From contig JAGLFC010000075.1 in NCBI GenBank assembly GCA_023144715.1, positions 1 to 15,776 of the forward strand: DNA of 15,776 nucleotides, given 5' to 3'. This document shows, piece by piece, positions 5,978 through 12,543 of the stretch. The stretch comes from Gammaproteobacteria bacterium. Its GTDB lineage: Bacteria; Pseudomonadota; Gammaproteobacteria; GRL18. How positions within the stretch are numbered: the stretch's first letter is position 1; every line of letters starts with the position of its first letter. The notes below the pieces were generated by a model that ran no database searches, was not told the origin of the DNA, and was given only the letters and a program-made list of their open reading frames with translations. Both the position numbers and the translations under genes were made by a program.

Positions 5978-7422
5978 TGGATTTTTTCCCAATTTTCATG
6001 AATATTAAGGGTCGTCAATGCTTAGTCATTGGTGGTGGTCAGGTCGCTGCTCGAAAAATAAGCTTATTATTAAAAGCTCATGCTCAAGTGCAGGTGGTCG
6101 CTCCTGAGCTATGCCGTGAAGTCAGTGATATGGCAAAAAGTGGTCAAATCAAACATATTCCTCGTTCTTTTGAAGAACTTGATATTTGTGATGACAGTGC
6201 CTGTGATAGTGTTCTAGTGATTGCAGCAACCAATAATAAAAAAACCAATGAAAGTATTTCGGCTTTAGCAACCGCACGTTCAATGCCTGTTAATGTGGTT
6301 GATCAGCCTCATCTTTGTAGTTTTATTATGCCTTCTATTGTGGATCGTTCACCCATTCAAATAGCTATTTCAACAGGGGGAACCTCACCTGTTTTAGCAC
6401 GTCTTTTGCGGACTCGTTTAGAAAGCTATATTCCTGCTGCTTATGGCAAACTGGCACAGTTGGTCGATGGTTTTCGTAGCAAAGTGATAGCTAAATTTCC
6501 TCAGGCAGAACAACGCCGTTATTTTTGGGAAGTTATTTTAGAAGGGCGTGTGACTGAGTTACTGTTTCAAGGCAATGAACATGCGGCTAAAAATGCTCTA
6601 CAACGTGCGATTGATGAAGATTTTACAGAAGAAAAAGGTGAAGTGTATCTTGTTGGAGCAGGCCCAGGTGATCCTGACTTATTAACCTTTAGAGCCTTAC
6701 GTTTAATGCAAAGAGCTGATATTGTCGTCTATGATCGCTTAGTGTCTCAAGGTATTTTAGATTTAGTACGACGTGATGCAGAATTAGTGTATGTTGGCAA
6801 AGAAAGAAACAATCATGCGGTGCCACAAGAGGGGATTAATCAACTTTTAGTGGATTATGCACAACAGGGTAAACGAGTATTACGTCTTAAAGGGGGTGAT
6901 CCTTTTATCTTTGGACGTGGCGGTGAAGAAATTGAAACGTTAAAAGAAAATAATGTGATTTTTCAAGTCGTACCGGGTATTACTGCGGCAGCTGGGTGTT
7001 CAAGTTATGGGGGGATTCCCTTAACGCATAGAGATTATGCACAATCTTGTATTTTTGTGACAGGGCATTTAAAAGATGGTACGGTTAATCTTAATTGGAC
7101 AGCATTAGCACATCAGCACCAAACTATTGTATTTTATATGGGCTTGCAAGCGGTTAAAGTCATTCATAAAGAACTTGTGGCTAATGGTTTAAATGATGAC
7201 ACTCCAGCAGCATTAGTAGAACAGGGAACGACTGAAAATCAACGAGTTCATATTGGTACGTTATCCACCTTATCAGAAATTGTTGATCGTGAAAAAGTCA
7301 AAGCACCCACTTTAATTATCGTGGGTGATGTCGTGCGTTTACATGATAAGTTAAAATGGTTTAATCCCAATAGTGAACGTACCAGTGCCTTTCAAAGTGC
7401 GAGAGGTCGAAGCAGTACTTAA
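5977..7422 (+). CDS. cysG: Siroheme synthase CysG (trifunctional)
   Basis: This 481-aa fusion makes siroheme from uroporphyrinogen III in the cytoplasm. The N-terminal ~210 residues form the precorrin-2 dehydrogenase/ferrochelatase module. It has the NAD-binding VIGGGQVAARK (17-27), NVVDQP with the catalytic Asp at 109 (Asp104 in Salmonella CysG), and STGGTSPVLARLL. The C-terminal ~245 residues form the SAM-dependent uroporphyrinogen III methyltransferase, with VYLVGAGPGDPDLLT (about 223-237), LKGGDPFIFGRGGEE and VVPGITAAAGCSSYGGIPLTHR. The start is GTG at 5977, because MDFFPIFMNIKGRQCLVIGGG aligns with the usual CysG N-terminus and AAGGA lies just upstream. Position 133 is Thr where Salmonella CysG has the phosphorylated Ser128. 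Siroheme serves sulfite or nitrite reductase, neither encoded here. The gene overlaps the leader ORF by one base. Confidence 0.95.
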   Translation: MDFFPIFMNIKGRQCLVIGGGQVAARKISLLLKAHAQVQVVAPELCREVSDMAKSGQIKHIPRSFEELDICDDSACDSVLVIAATNNKKTNESISALATARSMPVNVVDQPHLCSFIMPSIVDRSPIQIAISTGGTSPVLARLLRTRLESYIPAAYGKLAQLVDGFRSKVIAKFPQAEQRRYFWEVILEGRVTELLFQGNEHAAKNALQRAIDEDFTEEKGEVYLVGAGPGDPDLLTFRALRLMQRADIVVYDRLVSQGILDLVRRDAELVYVGKERNNHAVPQEGINQLLVDYAQQGKRVLRLKGGDPFIFGRGGEEIETLKENNVIFQVVPGITAAAGCSSYGGIPLTHRDYAQSCIFVTGHLKDGTVNLNWTALAHQHQTIVFYMGLQAVKVIHKELVANGLNDDTPAALVEQGTTENQRVHIGTLSTLSEIVDREKVKAPTLIIVGDVVRLHDKLKWFNPNSERTSAFQSARGRSST

Positions 7423-7475
7423 CGAAATGCAGTGAATAATTGCATCATAATAATTTTATTAATAAGGGCTTTATA

Positions 7476-7742
7476 ATGGATTTTGATACACTTTCTAAAG
7501 AACAACAAGTCATGGTTGCTATGCGTAAGACATTGGCAAATATTATTAAAGAAACAACCCCTGAACCGGGTATGATTCACCCGCTATCAAAGAATACGGT
7601 TGAAGATGTGAAAGCTTGTTTTGCGTTAATTGCTGTTAGAGAACGAGAATTAATGGAAGAAATGGGTATCGAAAATAAGGCACGTCCACATTTTACAGAT
7701 GAAGTCAAAACAGCGGATGTGATTAAGTTTCAGAAGTCTTAA
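7476..7742 (+). CDS. Conserved-looking 88-aa protein downstream of cysG
   Basis: The frame is open from a TTG at 7440, but ATG at 7476 has AAGGG (7464-7468) with a 7-base spacer and is the likely start. The protein is soluble and mostly helical: LSKEQQVMVAMRKTLANIIKE, a TTPEPGMIHPLS turn, then DVKACFALIAVRERELMEEMG, then RPHFTDEV near the end. I recall similar short proteins beside cysG in other Gammaproteobacteria, some carrying transferred names such as segregation and condensation protein A. Nothing here supports that name: the protein is too short for ScpA and lacks its domain pattern. It follows cysG by 53 bases on the same strand and is probably in its transcript. The link to siroheme or sulfur metabolism is by position only. 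Confidence 0.75.
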   Translation: MDFDTLSKEQQVMVAMRKTLANIIKETTPEPGMIHPLSKNTVEDVKACFALIAVRERELMEEMGIENKARPHFTDEVKTADVIKFQKS

Positions 7743-7786
7743 AAAATACGGTCACCATTGATCTCAAAGATGAAATTAATGGTTAC
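7741..7786 (-). terminator. Intrinsic terminator for the minus-strand operon
   Basis: ACCATTGAT (7754-7762) pairs with ATTAATGGT (7775-7783), a 9-bp stem with one G-T wobble. Two more pairs lie outside a single mismatch (GT 7751-7752 with AC 7785-7786). Read on the minus strand, the stem is followed by CGTATTTTTT, so it should terminate transcription arriving from 7783-8307. Its right arm overlaps that gene's stop codon. On the plus strand the following sequence is only moderately T-rich, so termination of the cysG transcript here is weaker. Confidence 0.55.
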
Positions 7787-8307
7787 TTTGAACGTTTTGA
7801 TTTTCTTTTTCGTTCGGGTATTTTAAAGTTTATAATGGCTTTCACTACTTCGTTATAAGGAATACCCTCTAATGATTGGTACTGTTGTATTGCCTGATTA
7901 ATAATGATATAAATATTATGAATAGGAGCTTGTTCACCTAATGTTTGCTCACCAAACTTTATATTATTGTCATGTAGTGATTCTGTATGAGTAAGGTCTT
8001 TCTCAGCCAATAATTGTTGCAAACCAAATAAGCCTCCTACTTGAACTTTTATTTCTTTAGCATGAGGCAAAGGGCCGTTGACTTGTGTGAGTTGTAAAGA
8101 AAAACGTGCATTGGCACGTAAACGTTCTATCAATCGCTGACATTGTTGTTGTGCAGAGGCATCATTACATGCAAAGGCCTCACGTTCAGCAAGAAAAAGT
8201 TTGTTAGCCTGTTCACAATTGCCATAGCGTAATAACAGTAATTTTTCAAAATAACATCGCGTTGGATTCATTTCTTTATAAGTGTTACGGTATTGATCTT
8301 CATCCAT
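7783..8307 (-). CDS. Unknown 174-aa protein with four spaced cysteines
   Basis: I recognise no named family. The N-terminal half contains MNPTRCYFEKLLLLRYGNCEQA and FLAEREAFACNDASAQQQC. This gives four cysteines at C18, C31, C47 and C56 and no others, in a predicted all-helical context. Such spacing could bind zinc or an iron-sulfur cluster, but could also be structural. A central LPHAKEIKVQVGGLFGLQ segment follows, and the protein ends in a very basic tail (IPERKRKSKRSK) that could bind nucleic acid. There is no signal peptide or membrane segment. The ATG lies 6 bases after the stop of the 80-aa gene, with no clear ribosome binding site, which suggests translational coupling. A hairpin terminator follows immediately. 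Confidence 0.75.
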   Translation of the reverse strand: MDEDQYRNTYKEMNPTRCYFEKLLLLRYGNCEQANKLFLAEREAFACNDASAQQQCQRLIERLRANARFSLQLTQVNGPLPHAKEIKVQVGGLFGLQQLLAEKDLTHTESLHDNNIKFGEQTLGEQAPIHNIYIIINQAIQQYQSLEGIPYNEVVKAIINFKIPERKRKSKRSK

Positions 8308-8313
8308 AAGGTG

Positions 8314-8556
8314 TTACTTTTCCCATTCTTTTACAATAGGTTTTTCACGAAATTCAGATAATTTTTCTTCAGCATCTAAGGCATTTTCAGCAAAAATCAC
8401 TTTATATATTTCTTGGGTATCATTACCAGCATTTTGACGCTGTTCTCGTGCAAAACTACGAGCTTCTTTATAATTTTCAAAAACTTCAAGTAAGTCCATA
8501 GGTTTTACAAGTTTAGCAATTGTTGGAGAGATTTTATATACGTAATACTCAGCCAT
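8314..8556 (-). CDS. Unknown 80-aa protein paired with the four-cysteine protein
   Basis: This small, soluble, charged protein begins MAEYYVYKISPTIAKLVK. It then has a FENYKEARSFAREQRQ helix, a IYKVIFAENALDAEEKLSEFRE strand-helix element and an acidic/basic end. The (V/I)YK(I/V) strands around an alpha segment with AExxL suggest a compact alpha/beta fold. I do not recognise a function. The start ATG (8554-8556) has AGGA 8 bases upstream (minus strand), a good ribosome binding site. A possible extended -10 lies about 45 bases upstream, so this and the 174-aa gene may form a two-gene unit separate from the GTPase operon. The 6-base spacing to the next gene suggests co-production of the two proteins. 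Confidence 0.75.
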   Translation of the reverse strand: MAEYYVYKISPTIAKLVKPMDLLEVFENYKEARSFAREQRQNAGNDTQEIYKVIFAENALDAEEKLSEFREKPIVKEWEK

Positions 8557-8598
8557 GTTAAAATTCCTATATGATTTGTTTCAATGTGATTATGCTAT

Positions 8599-8607
8599 AT
8601 CATACCA
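8599..8607 (-). promoter_or_regulatory. Possible extended -10 promoter for the 80-aa/174-aa pair
   Basis: Read on the minus strand, 8607-8599 is TGGTATGAT, an extended -10 (TGn followed by TATGAT, 5 of 6 to consensus). It lies in the 76-base gap between the GTPase gene and the 80-aa gene. No good -35 is visible, which is tolerated for extended -10 promoters. AT-rich gaps produce such matches by chance. Confidence 0.3.
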
Positions 8608-8632
8608 TATCAATCAGGTATTAGTATTTGGC

Positions 8633-9559
8633 TTATGGATAATAGGCTCTTTTTTTCTTTTTACGTTTGCCATTACTGGTTTTATCTTCAATATCTTGTT
8701 TATTGTCTAAAACAATAAGTTCCTGTTCAATTAATTCAGGCGTTTCTAGTGTTATTTGACCTAACTTTCCAGAACGTAATTCATTGAGTAAAATCTTACT
8801 GACCTTGTCTAAATCAATTTGATTCCCAGCACGCAAACAGCCTCGTTTTTTACCAATAGCTTCCATCAATTCTAATTCATTCTTGGGTAATTGTTGAAGC
8901 TGATAACGTTGCATGATTAATTGAGGATAAGCATTAAGTAGGTAATCAGCAGTAAAAAAAGCAACATCATCATATTCATAAGCAGTATCTTTAACGGCGC
9001 CAGAGAGTGCGAGGCGATACATACTGGGTTCATTTTCTACTTTAGGCCAAAGTACGCCCGGTGTATCAAATAAAGCCCAATCATGACTCAAATTAATACG
9101 TTGTTGGGCTTTTGTAACCGCAGGTTCATTACCTGTTTTAGCAATGGTACGATTGGCTAAAATATTAATTAAAGTAGATTTACCCACATTAGGAATACCC
9201 ATAATCATGCTATTAAACACTTTCCTTTTACCGGGTAATTGAGCCACCATTTTACGGCTTAACTCAAGTAATTGACGTATGCGATCAGGTTGTTTCATTG
9301 TTAGGGCAAGCGTTTTTACGCCTTGTTCACGTTCCAACCAAATTTGCCATTGTTTTGTTAATTCTGGATCGGCTAAATCACTTTTTGTGAGTACTTTAAT
9401 ACAGGGTTTTGTACCACGCAATTTGGATAAGAGAGGATTTTGACTACTGAATGGAATGCGAGCATCCAGTACCTCTATCACGAGATCAATATCGCTTAGG
9501 GTTTCTTTTATTTCTTTGTTGGCCTTGTGCATGTGGCCAGGATACCAGTGAATTGTCAT
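8633..9559 (-). CDS. RbgA/YlqF-type circularly permuted ribosome-assembly GTPase
   Basis: This 308-aa GTPase has the permuted motif order G4-G5-G1-G2-G3 of the YlqF/RbgA family: G4 TKSD at residues 58-61, G1 GIPNVGKS at 121-128 and G3 DTPG at 165-168. The N-terminus HWYPGHMHKANKEI is diagnostic of the family. The C-terminal ~100 residues form the family's helical domain, followed by an acidic stretch and a basic tail (GKRKKKKRAYYP) likely to contact rRNA. RbgA works in late 50S subunit assembly in Bacillus. Escherichia coli lacks it, so a gammaproteobacterial copy is worth noting but not unique. The ATG is 4 bases after the stop of the coiled-coil/SPOR gene, so the two are co-transcribed and probably coupled; no clear Shine-Dalgarno is seen. 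Confidence 0.92.
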   Translation of the reverse strand: MTIHWYPGHMHKANKEIKETLSDIDLVIEVLDARIPFSSQNPLLSKLRGTKPCIKVLTKSDLADPELTKQWQIWLEREQGVKTLALTMKQPDRIRQLLELSRKMVAQLPGKRKVFNSMIMGIPNVGKSTLINILANRTIAKTGNEPAVTKAQQRINLSHDWALFDTPGVLWPKVENEPSMYRLALSGAVKDTAYEYDDVAFFTADYLLNAYPQLIMQRYQLQQLPKNELELMEAIGKKRGCLRAGNQIDLDKVSKILLNELRSGKLGQITLETPELIEQELIVLDNKQDIEDKTSNGKRKKKKRAYYP

Positions 9560-9563
9560 AATA

Positions 9564-11939
9564 TTAAGGGAGCTTTCTTATCCATGGTTTTTTATTTTGC
9601 AATTTTTGTGAAAGGGTGTGTAGTTTATTTTTTGCTTCTGAATAGCTGATGAATTGACCATAGGCTAAAATATACCACGCTTTATCGTTATAATGTGTGT
9701 TAATAATTTGGATATTATCGGGTAATTGGTTTTTTTCTGTGAAACGAATAATAGATTCTTCATCTTTTGCAGCCAGTATTTGTATTGTATAAAAAGGGTG
9801 TTTAATATTCTTTATATTGATAGAAATATCACTTTTTTGTTGTTGAGAGGGAATAGAATACTCTTTTTTATCCAGTATTGGTGAGATTTCTTGATCAGGT
9901 ATTTTTTTTAATTGGTTGATTTGTACCAGCATAGAATCAATACTATTAGAAAAATCAGCAATAGATTGTTTTAATAGTTCTTGTTCCGCTTGTGTTTGAT
10001 GAAGACTTCCTTGCAATGCCTCATGTTGTTGTTTCCAATTATTTTCTAATAATTTAACGTCTTCTGACCATTTATTTTGAGGAAGTAATTCTAGTGTTTG
10101 CGTTTGAGAAGAAATATCTGAAGAGTGTTTATCTTCAACTTGTTTTTTAACTTGAGTAAGAGACGCTTCGAGAGTCGAAAATTTTTGTGCCATACTCGTA
10201 TTTTGTTTGATTAAATCATCTATCCGAGTATTTTCTTCCCCCATCACGTTATGAGGCTTAATATCATTGGTCTTTATTTCGGTCGTACTGTCAGTATCTA
10301 TAGGCACATAAATCATATCACGATAGTAAAATAAAACAGTCGATATAGCGATAGTCGTCAGTAAACCCGCAATAAATAATTGACCTCGCATCGTGAGTTT
10401 ATCATTAAGCGGTTCAAAATGAACGTCCTGAATTTCTTGTTCACTGGCTAAATTTTTTAACTCTTTTTGTTGATCAGAATAATCATTATTAGATTGTTCT
10501 TTCAGTGTGGTCAAATTTGACTGTAATACAGCTTCTTGTTCTGATAAGTTATTTTGATGAGAATGAATATTGTCTATATCATCAAATGCTTGTGTTTCAT
10601 CATGGTGTCCAAGTAATGGATTAAGTTTGACAATTTGACTTTCATAATTTTCCAATTGTTGTTGCTGATCCAAAAATTGTTGAGAGAGGCGTTCAAAATT
10701 TTTATTGAGTTCTTGAAATTGCTGTGAGTTTTCATCGTTATCAGAATCACGAACATGTTGAATATGTTCTTTAAGCTCTTGATAAGATTCTTCTAACTGC
10801 TCATTAAATTGGTTAATTGTCTCATTTAAACTCTGTAGATTTTTGGTGTCTTCATCAATGATTTTTTGTTGTTTCTTATAGCCATCTTGCAGTGTTTGAA
10901 TCGTTTCTTTAAAATCACTGAGGTGTTCTTTTAAGGGACTCATTGATTGTTTTTGATTATTTTGTAAATCAGAAATTTTATTATGTAACGGTTGAACTTG
11001 TTTATCATAGTGTTTGCTTTGATCTTTAAATTGCTGTTTAACACTTTTCTTTTGCTTATTTAATTGCTCTATGATTTGCTGTGTAGAGACTAAAGCAGTG
11101 TTTGATTGTGTCATAATGTGTGTACTAAAGTCTTTTTTCCATAAGGCTGATGTGTGTTGACTATCTTCAATAGCATCTGCCATAGAATTTATTTTCTCTT
11201 TTAAATAGAAAAATTCTTTTTTTTGTTTTTTTGTTTCAGTGATAGCTGTATCATTATTGCATTGTAATAATTGCCTAATATTAGTGATGTTTGTTTGTAA
11301 TAATGTAATCTGATCATCATGATTATTTTTAGCGTGTGCCATAACCTTATCAAGTTGATTGAGCTGAGTAGTAAAATTTTGAAATGATTCTTCTGGATCG
11401 ATGCCTGTATCTTTAAACTGATTTAATATTTCTTCAAAGTGGCTGATTTTTTTGAGTAATAAGACATGGCTATGATTACTTGCTTTTAAATCTTTAGCAT
11501 TGACTTCTTTTTCAATATTTACAATTTTATTATCAACACGCTTGACTAAATCCTTGAGCGAAGTGATTTCTTTTTCTAATTTTACGGCAGTATCACCAAA
11601 TTGTTGAGTCGTTTCTTCAATAGAAATTTTGATTTGTTGTAAATCATTATTAATAAACTGTTTTGATCGTTTGGCTTTTTTTGATAAATTCGTTTCTGTT
11701 TTTTTGATTTGTTGACTAATAATGTGGGTTTCTTTCTTTAATGTATTAAAACGATACTGCTCCTTTTTTCTTTGTGCCATTATTTCTTTGAGTTGTTGCT
11801 TAATTTTTTTTAATGACACTAGAGATTTATGGGTATTCTTAGAAAGAAATTGCTGATTAGAAACCAAAGAGTCTAATACATCTTCTTGATGATTATGAAT
11901 GTTTTTATCTTGAACTTTTGGTAATTTTATTTTACTCAC
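9564..11939 (-). CDS. Single-pass membrane protein: long cytoplasmic coiled coil plus periplasmic SPOR domain
   Basis: The protein has 791 residues, with a GTG start at 11939 preceded on the minus strand by TAGGA about 7 bases away. Residues about 36-500 are a near-continuous, Gln/Lys/Glu-rich coiled-coil region with no N-terminal signal. One hydrophobic segment at 519-538 (LFIAGLLTTIAISTVLFYY) is the only membrane span, giving a cytoplasmic N-terminus and a periplasmic C-terminus. A second, shorter coiled coil (about 570-680) precedes a C-terminal SPOR-like domain (about 715-790) containing FYTIQILAAKDEE, WYILAYGQFISYSEA and KPWIRKL. These parallel DamX, so the domain should bind denuded septal peptidoglycan. 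SPOR is known in division proteins FtsN, DamX, DedD and RlpA, but none of these has such a large cytoplasmic coiled coil. It heads an operon with the GTPase gene. A division or cell-shape role is inferred from SPOR alone. Confidence 0.8.
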   Translation of the reverse strand: MSKIKLPKVQDKNIHNHQEDVLDSLVSNQQFLSKNTHKSLVSLKKIKQQLKEIMAQRKKEQYRFNTLKKETHIISQQIKKTETNLSKKAKRSKQFINNDLQQIKISIEETTQQFGDTAVKLEKEITSLKDLVKRVDNKIVNIEKEVNAKDLKASNHSHVLLLKKISHFEEILNQFKDTGIDPEESFQNFTTQLNQLDKVMAHAKNNHDDQITLLQTNITNIRQLLQCNNDTAITETKKQKKEFFYLKEKINSMADAIEDSQHTSALWKKDFSTHIMTQSNTALVSTQQIIEQLNKQKKSVKQQFKDQSKHYDKQVQPLHNKISDLQNNQKQSMSPLKEHLSDFKETIQTLQDGYKKQQKIIDEDTKNLQSLNETINQFNEQLEESYQELKEHIQHVRDSDNDENSQQFQELNKNFERLSQQFLDQQQQLENYESQIVKLNPLLGHHDETQAFDDIDNIHSHQNNLSEQEAVLQSNLTTLKEQSNNDYSDQQKELKNLASEQEIQDVHFEPLNDKLTMRGQLFIAGLLTTIAISTVLFYYRDMIYVPIDTDSTTEIKTNDIKPHNVMGEENTRIDDLIKQNTSMAQKFSTLEASLTQVKKQVEDKHSSDISSQTQTLELLPQNKWSEDVKLLENNWKQQHEALQGSLHQTQAEQELLKQSIADFSNSIDSMLVQINQLKKIPDQEISPILDKKEYSIPSQQQKSDISINIKNIKHPFYTIQILAAKDEESIIRFTEKNQLPDNIQIINTHYNDKAWYILAYGQFISYSEAKNKLHTLSQKLQNKKPWIRKLP

Positions 11940-12175
11940 ACATTTTCCTAAGTAATAACTTTAACAAGTATTATTAAGTTTATAATAAATATAGAAAATT
12001 TTCCATATAATATTTTTTATATTTACAAAAAAACTAATTTTTTATTCGTCAATTATGGCAATAAGATAAAAAAATCCTTGTAATAAAAGACATTTCACCC
12101 CATAGACAAGTTATACTGAACTCACATAATAAATAATTTTTTTGCATTGAGCTAAAATTGATAGATATGATAAAA
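11940..12175. other. AT-rich divergent intergenic region between the SPOR gene and clpS
   Basis: These 236 bases are very AT-rich, with several A and T tracts and a GAAAATTTTC palindrome. They must hold promoters for both diverging operons. The best plus-strand candidate is TAGACA (12103-12108), a 16-base spacer and CATAAT (12125-12130), which would start clpS mRNA near 12137. A TATACT at 12112-12117 is an alternative -10. No convincing minus-strand promoter can be singled out among the many AT-rich matches. No small gene or stable RNA structure was seen. Confidence 0.4.
12103..12130 (+). promoter_or_regulatory. Probable sigma-70 promoter of clpS-clpA
   Basis: TAGACA (5 of 6 to TTGACA) and CATAAT (5 of 6 to TATAAT) are separated by 16 bases, about 45 bases upstream of the clpS start. 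The leader would be about 30-40 bases. Confidence 0.35.
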
Positions 12176-12517
12176 ATGAATAATTCAGATGATTGGTCTG
12201 ATGAAGAGTTAAATGATAATGATGCAGGTGATACGGTTGTAGAGACGGCTAAACCTAAATTAAATAAACCACGTATGTATCGGGTGATTATCAATAATGA
12301 TGATTTTACACCCATGGATTTTGTCGTACAGATTTTAGAAGATTTTTTTTCAATGGATCGTATTAAAGCAACACGCATTATGATGGATGTACATCATAAC
12401 GGTAAAGGCGTATGTGGCTTATTTACTAAAGATATGGCTGAAACCAAAACATTGCAAGTGAATAATTATTCCAAAAAACACAATCATCCATTGATGTGTT
12501 CAATGGAAGTTGAATAA
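12176..12517 (+). CDS. clpS: ClpAP adaptor ClpS
   Basis: This 113-aa protein (from ATG at 12176; ATG 12167 and TTG 12158 are in-frame alternatives, none with a clear Shine-Dalgarno) is the N-end-rule adaptor that recognises N-terminal Phe, Leu, Trp and Tyr and hands substrates to ClpA. The N-terminal ~30 residues are the acidic, flexible extension. The core starts at RMYRVIINNDDFTPMDFVV. N41, D42, D43 and M47 of the substrate pocket and H73 (in VHHNGKGVCGLF) are conserved, followed by MAETKTLQVNNY and HPLMCSMEVE. Its length is slightly above the E. coli 106 residues. It lies 26 bases upstream of clpA on the same strand, the usual arrangement, with a short hairpin over its stop codon. Confidence 0.96.
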   Translation: MNNSDDWSDEELNDNDAGDTVVETAKPKLNKPRMYRVIINNDDFTPMDFVVQILEDFFSMDRIKATRIMMDVHHNGKGVCGLFTKDMAETKTLQVNNYSKKHNHPLMCSMEVE

Positions 12518-12531
12518 TCTGTAGCAGATTA
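12515..12531 (+). other. Short hairpin over the clpS stop codon
   Basis: TAATCTG (12515-12521) and CAGATTA (12525-12531) form a perfect 7-bp stem with a TAG loop. The 5' arm begins with the clpS TAA stop and the 3' arm abuts the clpA ribosome binding site AAGGA (12531-12535). There is no T-run, so it is not a terminator. It could affect clpA initiation or mRNA processing. The role is inferred, and a 3-base loop limits stability. Confidence 0.35.
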
Positions 12532-12543
12532 AGGAAAAGTATC

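Noticed and set aside
10574..10756. 60-codon minus-strand frame within the SPOR gene
   Set aside because: It is in an alternate frame of the long coiled-coil gene and shows no independent start signal.
11995..12005. GAAAATTTTC palindrome as an operator
   Set aside because: Short A/T palindromes are expected by chance in this very AT-rich gap.
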